Part shown: piece after piece, positions 7,700 through 16,315 of the stretch
Position numbering within the stretch: position 1 is the first letter of the stretch
Layout of the letters: every line of letters begins with the position of its first letter
NCBI GenBank assembly: GCA_910587765.1
Contig: CAJUNR010000004.1
Span: 1-64,000, forward strand
Reading direction: 5' to 3'
Length of the DNA stretch: 64,000 bases
Origin: an uncultured Lachnospiraceae bacterium
GTDB taxonomy: Bacteria > Bacillota > Clostridia > Lachnospirales > Lachnospiraceae
Notes under the pieces: generated by a model
Seen by the model: the letters and a program-made list of their open reading frames with translations, nothing else
Databases searched by the model: none
What the model was told of the DNA's origin: nothing
Position numbers and translations under genes: made by a program

Positions 7700-7723
7700 G
7701 ATTACAAAGGAGACTTACAAAAG

Positions 7724-8698
7724 ATGAAAAAGAGAAACATATGGTTATTGACAGCCCTTTTGAGCATTGCGCTGGCATTGTCGGCGTGCGGAGGATCCGG
7801 GAGTGAGAAACCGGCGGATACGGTAGTGACGGAGGCGGCGGAGGCGCCGGCCATAAAAGGGCTTAATGAGCCGCGGTCGGAAACTCCGGAGGAAGATGCG
7901 GCGCAGACGCGTGCGCAACTGCCGGGCACCGCTTTTTCCGTATCGGATGTTGAGGCGTATACGGGCCAGGCTTATGTTGTGGTCAACGACAATAAACCGT
8001 ATTTTTCAGAGGAAGATTTAACAACCGATTCGTTTGAATCGTACAGCGATCTGGACCATCTGGGCAGATGCGGAGTTGCCTGGGCGTGCATCGGCACGGA
8101 TTTGATGCCGACAGAAGCCCGTGAGAGCATCCGCCAGATCAGGCCTTCCGGCTGGATTAACGTGGAGTACGATCATGTTGACGGGGGATATTTATATAAC
8201 CGATGCCACCTGATCGGCTTTCAGTTGGCCGGCGAGAATGCAAACGAGAAGAATCTGATCACCGGAACCCGATACATGAACGTAGACGGCATGCTGCCTT
8301 TTGAAAATATGGTCGCAGACTATGTAAAAGAGACAGACCATCACGTAATGTATCGGGTAACGCCGGTATTCGAGGGCGATAATCTGGTGGCTTCCGGGGT
8401 GCTGATGGAAGCGCAGTCCGTGGAGGATCAGGGGGAGGAAATTGAGTTCTGCGTCTATGCCTATAATGTTCAGCCCGGAGTCACCATTGATTATGCGACC
8501 GGCGAGAGCAGACTGGCAGAAAAGGATCCGCAGCCGCAGGGCGCCGATTATATACTGAATACAAATACGAAGAAATTCCATCGTCCGGACTGCGGCGGTG
8601 TAGAACAAATGGACGAATCCAACAGACTGCCGTATACAGGCAGCAGGGACGAACTGCTTGCGCAGGGGTACGCTCCGTGCGGAAGATGCAATCCGTGA
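7724..8698 (+). CDS. Lipoprotein DNA/RNA non-specific endonuclease
   Basis: A 324-residue secreted nuclease. Residues 1-24 are a lipoprotein signal with lipobox LSAC, so it should be anchored outside the membrane. A low-complexity linker rich in Ala/Glu follows to about 70, then the nuclease core with YNRCHLIGFQLAGENANEKN near 157-176, where the His-containing RCHLIG replaces the DRGH of classical NucA, and the Asn-rich metal site follows. The last 50 residues (HRPDCGG ... YAPCGRCNP) look like an Ada-type zinc-binding module, often seen at the end of DNA-entry nucleases. The start is the ATG 7724 after AAAGGAG; a longer frame to 7652 would lose the signal peptide and read into the palindromic repeat. 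Likely role: degradation or uptake of external nucleic acid. It is monocistronic. Confidence 0.9.
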   Translation: MKKRNIWLLTALLSIALALSACGGSGSEKPADTVVTEAAEAPAIKGLNEPRSETPEEDAAQTRAQLPGTAFSVSDVEAYTGQAYVVVNDNKPYFSEEDLTTDSFESYSDLDHLGRCGVAWACIGTDLMPTEARESIRQIRPSGWINVEYDHVDGGYLYNRCHLIGFQLAGENANEKNLITGTRYMNVDGMLPFENMVADYVKETDHHVMYRVTPVFEGDNLVASGVLMEAQSVEDQGEEIEFCVYAYNVQPGVTIDYATGESRLAEKDPQPQGADYILNTNTKKFHRPDCGGVEQMDESNRLPYTGSRDELLAQGYAPCGRCNP

Positions 8699-8753
8699 CT
8701 GTCCGGGAACGTTTCCGGATGTATCAGCAGTCGTTCCCGGAAGGGACAGAGTC
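8697..8753. terminator. Inverted repeat between convergent genes
   Basis: GACTGTCC-GGGAACG (8697-8711) pairs with CGTTCCC ... GGGACAGAGTC (8732-8753), with small bulges. It lies across the ends of the nuclease gene and the histidine kinase gene and could end transcription from both sides. The T run is missing. Confidence 0.4.
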
Positions 8754-10562
8754 ACAGATGTGCAGATAGACCGAGGAGGAAAAAACGTGATCGTTCAGTT
8801 CAAACCGGGCGTCCCCGCCGTAGCGTTTGGCCACGGAACGGATGGAGACAAGCCCGGTTCCTCCGCCGGGTTTCTGCGACTGAAACAGTCCGTCGGCCGT
8901 CGGCCTGGCAAATCGGCAGCGATTGTCCATGGTGATGGTCAGGATTCCATACTGCAGCCGGCTCTGCATACGGATAAAGGGCGGTTCCCCGGAAGATTCC
9001 TGACAGGCGGCGACGGCATTTTCCAGAAGATTGCCGATGAGCACGCACAGGTCGCTTTCCGGTACCTGCCCGGTATCGGAAGGGATGTCCAGCCGGATGG
9101 ACAGGGAAGAGATTCCTGATGTTTGCGCTACCGCCAGATAGTGTGCGGCGACGGCATTTACGGCTTCATTCTCGCACAGACGGACCGTACGGTTTACCGG
9201 AATGTCCGCGATCAGCAGATTCAGATATTCGGACAGCTTTTCCCGCTGTCCGTTTTCGTGATAGCTTCGGATGACGGTGAGCTGATGCTTGAGATCGTGC
9301 CTCTGCGCACGGATGGAAGCGTCGGTCCTGGAGAGGACGTCATAGCGTTCTTTTTGGGCCTGAATCAGCTTTTCCATGAGGGACAGCTCATAAGAGAGCT
9401 GACGGTTTCTGGCCTGTGTCTGTAAAGAATGAAGCGTAAATTTGCCGCACAGGACACACAGGGAACAGATGAAAAGAAGCATGCCTGTCTGAAAGAAAAA
9501 GGAAATCTGTGCCGGACGCCCGGGCAGATAATAATTTGCCAGTTCCAGGATGGAAAATACCGCCAGTAGCGTGATGGGAAAGAGGAGCTGCCGGGCGAAG
9601 CGTTCTTTGCGCCGAAAAGCTTCACGGAAAATACATCCGGCAAAGGCGCACAGAGCGGACGGGATCAGCAGGTGGAACAGATACATACTCCGCGACAGCG
9701 CCGTCGTTCCCGTAAGCTGGAGCAGGACGGCCGCGCAGACAGAAAGCTCCAGAACGGCACTCAGGCATTTCAGTATTCTTTGACAGCCGGGGGACGGTAA
9801 GATGACGCAGCCGAAGCGCAGCAGGGGGACGGCGAGCGTAAACAGCCCGAGGAAGGCCATCAGGTACAGCAGGGCCGGATTGTCAATAAAAAGTCCGGTC
9901 AGATTGCACTCTCCGAAAATCCATATGCCGACCAGAAAGGAAAAAAATCCAAGCCGGAACAGAGCGATGCCTGCCTGGTCAAAGCGTGTGAGGATGACCG
10001 ACGTCAGGAATAAAAGGATGCCGAGGGCGATCAGCACGATCGAAAAGAGCAGAGTGAAGCCCATGCTGTGAAAAAGTTTTTCCAGAATCGCGTCGGAGGT
10101 TCCAAGCAGAACCGGATAGACTGTCAGCGAGCTTCGCTGGGAGGGCGAGAGAAATTCCAGCCGCAGTGTGACGGATCGGGTATTCTGTTCAAGGGGCAGA
10201 AGTTCAACCCTGGTAGGGGGATCCTGCAGAAAAGCAGGCAGGGTCCCGTCCTGTCCGTAGGAAAAGATCAGTTTTCCGTCCGCATAGACGCGGACGGGAG
10301 AGTATACGGTTTTCAGATAGATATGGCTGCCCGCTTTCGGATACACGGATGCGGTAAACGACACAGGGGTGCGGGGGGCAAGTCCCTTTAAAGTAAGAGG
10401 CAGCGTTACACAGGAGGCATTTCCTGTACCGTCGTCAAGCGTCCACTCTGTAAGTTCACGGACGGAAGAATCCGTTCCCTGTGCGGAAGAATTAAACAGT
10501 GTATATCCAAGGAGCAGGAGACTGAGAAACACAATTCCCGCAGGCAGAAGTTTATTCCTCAT
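8724..10562 (-). CDS. Sensor histidine kinase, GHKL type, with extracytoplasmic and 7TM sensor
   Basis: Membrane sensor of 612 residues. A signal or TM segment lies at about 5-25, an extracytoplasmic domain of mixed strands runs from 26 to about 165 (jelly-roll-like, as in 7TMR-DISM sensors), and about seven hydrophobic helices lie between 168 and 390. A coiled-coil leads into the phospho-acceptor region RAQRHDLKHQLTVIRSYHE near residue 424. The GHKL ATPase follows, with N-box NLLENAVAAC near 511 and G-box GGGTGLVSIRSV near 565. It overlaps the end of the LytTR regulator gene by 11 bases, so the two form one system. The layout resembles AgrC/VirS-type kinases, but the sensor part suggests a carbohydrate or small-molecule ligand rather than a peptide. 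Targets unknown; the large secreted protein divergently placed at 11575 is a candidate. Confidence 0.9.
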   Translation of the reverse strand: MRNKLLPAGIVFLSLLLLGYTLFNSSAQGTDSSVRELTEWTLDDGTGNASCVTLPLTLKGLAPRTPVSFTASVYPKAGSHIYLKTVYSPVRVYADGKLIFSYGQDGTLPAFLQDPPTRVELLPLEQNTRSVTLRLEFLSPSQRSSLTVYPVLLGTSDAILEKLFHSMGFTLLFSIVLIALGILLFLTSVILTRFDQAGIALFRLGFFSFLVGIWIFGECNLTGLFIDNPALLYLMAFLGLFTLAVPLLRFGCVILPSPGCQRILKCLSAVLELSVCAAVLLQLTGTTALSRSMYLFHLLIPSALCAFAGCIFREAFRRKERFARQLLFPITLLAVFSILELANYYLPGRPAQISFFFQTGMLLFICSLCVLCGKFTLHSLQTQARNRQLSYELSLMEKLIQAQKERYDVLSRTDASIRAQRHDLKHQLTVIRSYHENGQREKLSEYLNLLIADIPVNRTVRLCENEAVNAVAAHYLAVAQTSGISSLSIRLDIPSDTGQVPESDLCVLIGNLLENAVAACQESSGEPPFIRMQSRLQYGILTITMDNRCRFARPTADGLFQSQKPGGGTGLVSIRSVAKRYGGDARFELNDHVFSSSVYLHICDSVPSGNDC

Positions 10563-11286
10563 AATTTCCCGCCTTTCGTGCCATAAGAAAAAGCCAGTTC
10601 TCCCATGCGTCTTTCGCTTTTTTCAGATTTTCGCGGCGGATATGGACGTTGCTTCCGTCCTGCATATGAAAAACGATCAGTTCTTTATCCAGACCGGTCA
10701 CAAAAGCAAGATTTACAAGATAGCTTTTGTGGCAGCGAAGGTAAGAAGATGTGGGGAAGGAAGCTTCGATCTCATCCAGGCGTCCGCGGGCTTTCAGGAT
10801 GCGTCCTCCGGTCAGATGAAAATAAAGATCATGCGCTTTCTGTTCCACATACAGAATCTGGGCAAACGGAACAGATAACTCTCTGCGGTTGTCAAAGAGC
10901 AGCAGTCCGGGAAGTTCTCTGCGCCTGAGCCGGGCCAGGTTCAGCGCGTCCAGAACCTCGTCCGCGGTGACAGGCTTCTCCAGATATTTCATAACGTCCA
11001 GACGATAGCCGTCCAGAGCATGGTCGGTGCTTGTGGTGGTAAAGACAATGGGGACGCGGCTGTCAATTTCACGGATGGCCCGCACCGTGTCCACACCGGA
11101 TAAACCGGACAGGTAGATGTCCATGAAAATGAGGTCGCAGATGTCGGGACGGTACGCGTTCAGAAGCGCTTCCCCGCTTTCGTAGATTTCTGTGCGGACA
11201 TTGATTCCGCTGTCCGCAATCAGTTTCCGCAGTTCCCGGGATTCTTCCGGTTCGTCTTCACAGACGATAATTCTTAGTTCGTTCAT
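10552..11286 (-). CDS. LytTR family response regulator
   Basis: A 244-residue cytoplasmic transcription factor. The receiver domain (about 1-120) has the acidic pocket CEDEPEE near 8-14, the phosphorylated Asp in DLIFMDIYLSG near 57, and Lys in YLEKPV near 108. A LytTR DNA-binding domain (about 135-235) carries ILYVEQKAHDLYFH and YLRCHKSYLVNL. The start at ATG 11286 is chosen for GAGAGGAAA just upstream and because the receiver begins there; 34 extra codons upstream read through AT-rich promoter DNA. First gene of a two-gene operon with its kinase. Confidence 0.9.
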   Translation of the reverse strand: MNELRIIVCEDEPEESRELRKLIADSGINVRTEIYESGEALLNAYRPDICDLIFMDIYLSGLSGVDTVRAIREIDSRVPIVFTTTSTDHALDGYRLDVMKYLEKPVTADEVLDALNLARLRRRELPGLLLFDNRRELSVPFAQILYVEQKAHDLYFHLTGGRILKARGRLDEIEASFPTSSYLRCHKSYLVNLAFVTGLDKELIVFHMQDGSNVHIRRENLKKAKDAWENWLFLMARKAGNYEE

Positions 11287-11574
11287 AGAGTTTCCTCTCA
11301 GTTTTTCCATTGTGATTCTCCGGAGTGTACGATTCCGGAAATTCTTAAAAACAGTATATAAGAAATACGAAAAAATGGCAATATGCATAAAATATGTATT
11401 TTGTCAACTACGAATTTTGCAGTCTTTTTTACAAAATCGGCACTGGCAGGAGAACGGGGCGGAGCATAAAATCAGGATGAGATATGGATTCCCGCGGGCA
11501 GTGATTCAGCCGGCTGCGGGTCTTGACGTTCCCCAGCTGATGGGGAAAGAAAGTGTGAGACAGGAGGAATATCA
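11287..11574. other. Divergent intergenic region
   Basis: 288 bases between the response regulator (-) and the secreted repeat protein (+). On the minus strand TTGACA (complement of 11402-11407) has only a weak -10 at 17 bases. A short perfect inverted repeat TTCCCCA-GCTGA-TGGGGAA sits at 11529-11547, just before the ribosome site of the repeat protein. I see no riboswitch fold and no ORF. The inverted repeat may be a regulator site for the adjacent two-component system. Confidence 0.3.
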
Positions 11575-14500
11575 ATGATGCCAGGACAAATGAAACAGGT
11601 GGGGAAGCGATTCTCTGCATGGATGCTTGCGGCGGCGCTTGCCGTCTCGGCTCCCGGTCCGGCGCTGTATGCGGCGGGGGCAGAGGGAGCTCCGGCGGCA
11701 GCGGGTGAGGCGGTTGTCGGAGAAGGATCTGCGCAGGAAGGCAGCGGGGAGAGGACAGAAATTGCTGTGTCCGGACAGACAGAGGGAGCTCCGGCAGCAA
11801 CGGGTGAGGCAGTTGTCGGAGAAGAGCCTGTGTCGGAAGGGGAGTCGGACCCTCACGCTGTTCGGGCAGCGAAGAGCAATGCCGAGGCCCGAAACGGGAG
11901 TCCGATTGATATGCAGTATGATGGTTTTGTCTTTGCCAACGGTACGTCCATTGTAATCAAAGAGGTGGAAGGCGTTACCGGGATCTATGATACGGATGGC
12001 AATCTGCTGTCCGAAGGAGTTGCTGTCAGCGAGTGCGCGATTTACGGCGGGTGGTACGATGGGGACAACACGCACACCGGGAATACCTCCATCGTGATGG
12101 AAAGCGGAACGATTAACTGTATTTTTGGGGGAAGTTTTTCTGGTACATTGAACGGTGATACCTGTGTTACGTTAAACGGCGGTACGGTGGGATGGGTATA
12201 CGGCGGCGGAAATCAGTCCAATGTCACCGGAAGCGCGCAGGTTACAGTCAACAAGGGTGCGGAAATATGGGGTCCGAAGCTTTCTGACGGCGAAGCGGAA
12301 GATAAGGGAACGGTATTCGGCGGCGGTTATATGGGTTCTGTAGAAAGCACAGAGGTTGTTATAAACGGCGGAGATGCGGGCTGGGTCTATGGAGGAGGAG
12401 AGAAGGATACGGTAAACAGTACGCATGTTTCGCTCTTGGAAATGACAGATGACTTTACAAACGTCTATGGAGGCGGAAAAGAAGGGACCGTACAGAAAGC
12501 GGTTCTGAAACTGTGTGCAGAGCCGAGCGGTTGGTGCTACGGTGGCGGCTATAATGGCAGTGTCGGTGAGGCAGAGATCATCATCAGCGGAAGCTGGGAG
12601 CGTTCCGGGGGCACCTCGATTTATGGCGGAGGCGCGGGTGAAAGCGGCAGCGTGGGTTCCGCTGTTTTCCGGGTCTCCCTGACTCAGTCTGTTCAGGGCG
12701 GAAGCGTGAAGGTTTTGCCGGGTCTTGGAGACGGGCTCAAAGGTGCAGGCGTTACCGGCAGCGTTTCCGCCGATTTTAGCGGCATCGGGGAGATCAGCTA
12801 CGATTACAGTGCATACCTGAGTGATGTAGACCAGGTCCGTATTGAGAATTGCAGGGTTTCTTTTCAAGGAGAGCAAGATCAGGGTGTCTTTGTTTCAGAA
12901 GTGAAACTGGGCCGGCTGGATACGGGTACTGCGGGAGTCGCGCTCTTCCCGGTCCGTTTGACATCTATTTCTATTGGGGAACTGGCAGGAAGCGGGAGCA
13001 TTGTGTATCAGTTTGGTGAGAAGAGTGACGGAAAGGTTCCGGCAGCAGAAGTGGGGAAGGTTTCGGCGAGTGCGTCCGCTCCCATTAAGATCGGCCGTAC
13101 AGGGTCGGGCATCACAGATGAGCAATGGGAAAACGCAGTCCTGCTGCAGGGCAACGGCATCAAAGAACTGGAATCTGCCGCCTGCTTTGTTTCCGATCTG
13201 GATCGTTTTGTGCTTGTAAAAGACGGTGATACGGTTAAGGTGAAAAAGGGTGACGGAAGAATACAGGCATATCTGGACGCTCCTCATTTCGATCAGCCCT
13301 CCTATCGATACGGCGATCAGATGACCATTCATCTGGGACTGCATGCGCAGAATCAGGCGCCTGTTTCCGGGGCGACGGTGGAGATACGTGCCGGGAAAAT
13401 ATCGCCTTACAAGACCGTTGCTTCCGCGGTCACAGATGAAGAAGGCAGGGCAACGCTTTTCCTGCCGATGAACGATCTTCTCTGGGAGAGCTGTCAGCAT
13501 GGGCTGCAGGCCGCTTTTCTGGGGAATGAATCCTACAAGCCGAACTATTACGGTGTTTCTCTGGGGGGCGGAGGAGATATGTCGTTCGAGGTTGAGAAGG
13601 CCTCTGTTACCCTTGATCAGGCAATTGCCGCTCCGGTGCTCGGAGGGGCTCCTGTGCGGATGCTGGATACGAAAGACAGTGACTTCTATACGGCTCAGGT
13701 GATCTGGTCTCCGCCCAGCATTGTTTTTCAGCCTGATACAGCATATACCGCTTCCGTAAAGCTGATACCTGAAACAGGATACAGTTTCACAAAGGAAAAG
13801 ATCGAAAGCATCACTTATCAGGGAAGAGAACTGGCAGTTCCGGAACAGAGCGGGTCGGACGGAAGTCTGCTTCTGCAGGATGTGGAGCGTTTCGCCGCGA
13901 TTCCCACGTATGAGGTGAGGTTTGCCGCTTCCTCGCTGGAAGGAGTCGAAGGAGCGTCGGGAGCGGGAAGGTACGCGCCGGGAAGCGAGGTAAAAATCAA
14001 TGCGGGAAGCCGGCCGGGCTATACGTTTGCGGGCTGGAGCGCTCCGGAGGGCGTGACGTTTGCGGACAGCAGCCAGGCACAGACGACGTTCGTGATGCCG
14101 GGATACGATGTGGAGCTGACGGCAAACTGGAAAGAGATAACATATAAAGTGACCTTTGCCGAGGCCTCACTGGAAGGAGTCGAAGGAGCGTCGGGAGCGG
14201 GAAGGTATGCGCCGGGAAGCGAGGTAAAAATCAACGCGGGAAGCCGGCCGGGCTACACGTTTGCGGGCTGGAGCGCTCCGGAAGGAGTAACGTTTGCGGA
14301 CAGCAGCCAGGCGCAGACGACGTTCGTGATGCCGGGATACGATGTGACGCTGACGGCAAGCTGGAAGAAGAGTGTGTACGGGGATGTACTGCCGGAGGAC
14401 GTTCCTTCCGACGGAAAGATTCCGGACGGTCTCTGGATTGCCGGGGTGGAAGAAAGTTATCTGTACACAGGCGCAGCCATAAAACCTGCTGTGCGCGTCT

Positions 14501-16209
14501 ATGATCATGACAAAAGACTGACCGAGAAGCAGGATTACACCGTCAGTTATAAAAATAATAAGAAGGCAAACGATGCATCCGATCTGAAAACGGCTCCTTT
14601 GGTGACCGTAAAAGGAAAAGGAAATTATAAAGATGTGGATACTGCGGTGTTCGCGATCAGGGCCGTTGATCTGAACAGTGCCGACGTTACGGCTGAAAAC
14701 ATGACCGCGGCGTATAACCGGAAAGTGCAGAGAAAGGTTCCGATTCTCCTGTTCAAAGGAAAGAAACTGTCCGCAAACAGAGATTTTACGGTTTCTTATC
14801 CGGATATTGAGACCGGAAAGCCGGATGCTTTCAAAGCGCCGGGAGAATATGAGATCGTTCTCAAGGGGAAAGGAAATTTTACCGGGAACCGCACGGTAAC
14901 TTTTACAGTGACCGACAAGAACCTCATGGGAAAAGTATCCGTGAAGCGGATTCCGAACGAGTCTTACGACGGAAACGAGAAGAAGCCGGCGCTGACCGTC
15001 TCTGCCGGGAAGAAAAAACTGACGGCGGGTGTCGACTATGAGGCGGAATACACGGACAATGTGGAAGTGGGCACCGCGACGGTGATTCTGACCGGCATCG
15101 GGGATTATGCAGGGACGAAGAAGGCGACCTTCAAAATTACCGGAACGTCCATCAAATCGGCCAGGGTGGATCCGATTACGGGAGTGATCTACGACGGCAC
15201 GCCGCGGGAACCGGAGATTACCGTAAGAATGGGCGATCAGGTTCTGACAGAGGGAGTGGATTATAGAGCAGAATATACGGGCAATGTGAACGCGGGCACC
15301 GCGGCCGTGACGGTGACGGGCCTTCGCGCTTACACAGGAACGGTAAGAAAAACCTTTCGCATCGAACCCTGTGATCTGACGGAAAGTCTCAAAGAGCAGT
15401 TGAAAGGAGAGATTCAGTCCAAATACATGAAAGGCGGCTGCAGGCCGTCGCCCGCGCTTTTCTGTGAGGGTGCGGAACTGACGGAAGGAAAGGATTATAC
15501 CGTTTCCTACCGCGGCAATCGGGCGGTTACCACGTCCGGTACGCGCAATATGCCTTCCTTTACCGTCAAAGGAAAAGGAAATTATAAAGGGACGTTTACA
15601 AAAGAATTTACTATCCTGCCAAAAGCTCTGGATGACGGGGAAAGTCCGGTGAAACTGATCGTCTCGGACAAAGCGTATGCAAACCGGGCCGGAGGGTATG
15701 TCAGCAAACCTGTTTTGACCGATGCAGACGGCAGGAAATTGACGGCAGGTAAAGATTATGTCGGTCCTGTCTATACGCGCCCGGACGGTACGCTTTTGAC
15801 GAAACAGGATAAAGTGCAGGCCGGAGAGACGGTGAAAGTGAAGGTGACAGGGATCGGAGCCTATACCGGGGAGCTCGAAGCAGAGTACCGGATTACGGAA
15901 CTGAATTTCGCCAGGGCAAAGATTACGATTCCTGCGCAGACTTATACAGGGCGGGAGATCACTCTCAGGGAAGAGGCTCTTGTCGTAAAAGTCGGGCGTG
16001 AGACGCTGAATCCGGGTACGGATTATGAGATTGTCCAGGATAGTTATGTCAACCATATAAAGAAAGGAACCGCTTCCGTGACGGTAAGAGGAAAAGGAAG
16101 TTACGGCGGGAGGAAAACGGTGAAATTCCGGATTGTTCAGAGGAAGATGGAGTGGTTCAGAACACCGGAAGATAAAACACCGGATCAGACAGGAGAATAC
16201 AGAAAGTAA
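11575..16209 (+). CDS. Large secreted repeat protein (beta-helix, InlB B-repeats, Ig-like repeats)
   Basis: 1544 residues. A signal peptide lies at 1-34 (ends PALYAAGA), and a duplicated low-complexity segment (EGAPAA[AT]GEAVVGE twice) follows to about 100. A glycine-rich region (about 150-370), with repeated YGGGE/YGGGK turns and SIVMESGTI-type rungs, suggests a beta-helix. A mixed region follows, then two nearly identical 78-residue InlB B-type repeats (about 783-938; RPGYTFAGWSAPEGVTFADS). The C-terminal third (about 957-1515) holds seven Ig-like repeats of about 80-95 residues, each with a [DK]Y-[TDER]-x-x-Y strand and closing in G-x-G-x-Y-x-G. No LPXTG, GW or TM anchor is visible at the C-terminus, so it may be released or held by other means. 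Probable adhesin or matrix protein. The start codon is ambiguous between ATG 11575 and 11578. Confidence 0.85.
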   Translation: MMPGQMKQVGKRFSAWMLAAALAVSAPGPALYAAGAEGAPAAAGEAVVGEGSAQEGSGERTEIAVSGQTEGAPAATGEAVVGEEPVSEGESDPHAVRAAKSNAEARNGSPIDMQYDGFVFANGTSIVIKEVEGVTGIYDTDGNLLSEGVAVSECAIYGGWYDGDNTHTGNTSIVMESGTINCIFGGSFSGTLNGDTCVTLNGGTVGWVYGGGNQSNVTGSAQVTVNKGAEIWGPKLSDGEAEDKGTVFGGGYMGSVESTEVVINGGDAGWVYGGGEKDTVNSTHVSLLEMTDDFTNVYGGGKEGTVQKAVLKLCAEPSGWCYGGGYNGSVGEAEIIISGSWERSGGTSIYGGGAGESGSVGSAVFRVSLTQSVQGGSVKVLPGLGDGLKGAGVTGSVSADFSGIGEISYDYSAYLSDVDQVRIENCRVSFQGEQDQGVFVSEVKLGRLDTGTAGVALFPVRLTSISIGELAGSGSIVYQFGEKSDGKVPAAEVGKVSASASAPIKIGRTGSGITDEQWENAVLLQGNGIKELESAACFVSDLDRFVLVKDGDTVKVKKGDGRIQAYLDAPHFDQPSYRYGDQMTIHLGLHAQNQAPVSGATVEIRAGKISPYKTVASAVTDEEGRATLFLPMNDLLWESCQHGLQAAFLGNESYKPNYYGVSLGGGGDMSFEVEKASVTLDQAIAAPVLGGAPVRMLDTKDSDFYTAQVIWSPPSIVFQPDTAYTASVKLIPETGYSFTKEKIESITYQGRELAVPEQSGSDGSLLLQDVERFAAIPTYEVRFAASSLEGVEGASGAGRYAPGSEVKINAGSRPGYTFAGWSAPEGVTFADSSQAQTTFVMPGYDVELTANWKEITYKVTFAEASLEGVEGASGAGRYAPGSEVKINAGSRPGYTFAGWSAPEGVTFADSSQAQTTFVMPGYDVTLTASWKKSVYGDVLPEDVPSDGKIPDGLWIAGVEESYLYTGAAIKPAVRVYDHDKRLTEKQDYTVSYKNNKKANDASDLKTAPLVTVKGKGNYKDVDTAVFAIRAVDLNSADVTAENMTAAYNRKVQRKVPILLFKGKKLSANRDFTVSYPDIETGKPDAFKAPGEYEIVLKGKGNFTGNRTVTFTVTDKNLMGKVSVKRIPNESYDGNEKKPALTVSAGKKKLTAGVDYEAEYTDNVEVGTATVILTGIGDYAGTKKATFKITGTSIKSARVDPITGVIYDGTPREPEITVRMGDQVLTEGVDYRAEYTGNVNAGTAAVTVTGLRAYTGTVRKTFRIEPCDLTESLKEQLKGEIQSKYMKGGCRPSPALFCEGAELTEGKDYTVSYRGNRAVTTSGTRNMPSFTVKGKGNYKGTFTKEFTILPKALDDGESPVKLIVSDKAYANRAGGYVSKPVLTDADGRKLTAGKDYVGPVYTRPDGTLLTKQDKVQAGETVKVKVTGIGAYTGELEAEYRITELNFARAKITIPAQTYTGREITLREEALVVKVGRETLNPGTDYEIVQDSYVNHIKKGTASVTVRGKGSYGGRKTVKFRIVQRKMEWFRTPEDKTPDQTGEYRK
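13921..14388 (+). repeat. Tandem 234-bp repeat within the secreted protein gene
   Basis: Two units start at 13921 and 14155 with a period of 234 bp (78 codons). Most of each unit is nearly identical at the DNA level, including many third positions, so the duplication is recent or kept uniform by gene conversion. It encodes the InlB B-type modules and offers a route to copy-number change by slippage or recombination. Confidence 0.85.
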
Positions 16210-16220
16210 GATTCAGAAAT

Positions 16221-16250
16221 AAGCAGGCCCCGCCCGGGGCTTGCTTTATT
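16221..16250 (+). terminator. Terminator of the secreted repeat protein
   Basis: AAGCAGGCCCC and GGGGCTTGCTT form an 11-bp stem around CGCCC, followed by TATTT. It starts 12 bases after the stop codon. Confidence 0.8.
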
Positions 16251-16315
16251 TCCGGGCAGGTGTTAAATTAGACAACAGATACCGGAAATTTCCGGAAGGA
16301 GCGAAAGGGGATCAC

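Noticed and set aside
11400..11574. A cyclic-di-GMP or other riboswitch before the secreted repeat protein
   Set aside because: The conserved core bases of known riboswitches are not found; only a short inverted repeat is present.
14167..16056. A 629-codon open frame on the minus strand inside the secreted repeat protein gene
   Set aside because: It is antisense to a clear repeat protein with signal peptide and has a biased Arg/Phe/His-rich composition with no motif or ribosome site; it is a by-product of the codon usage of the real gene.
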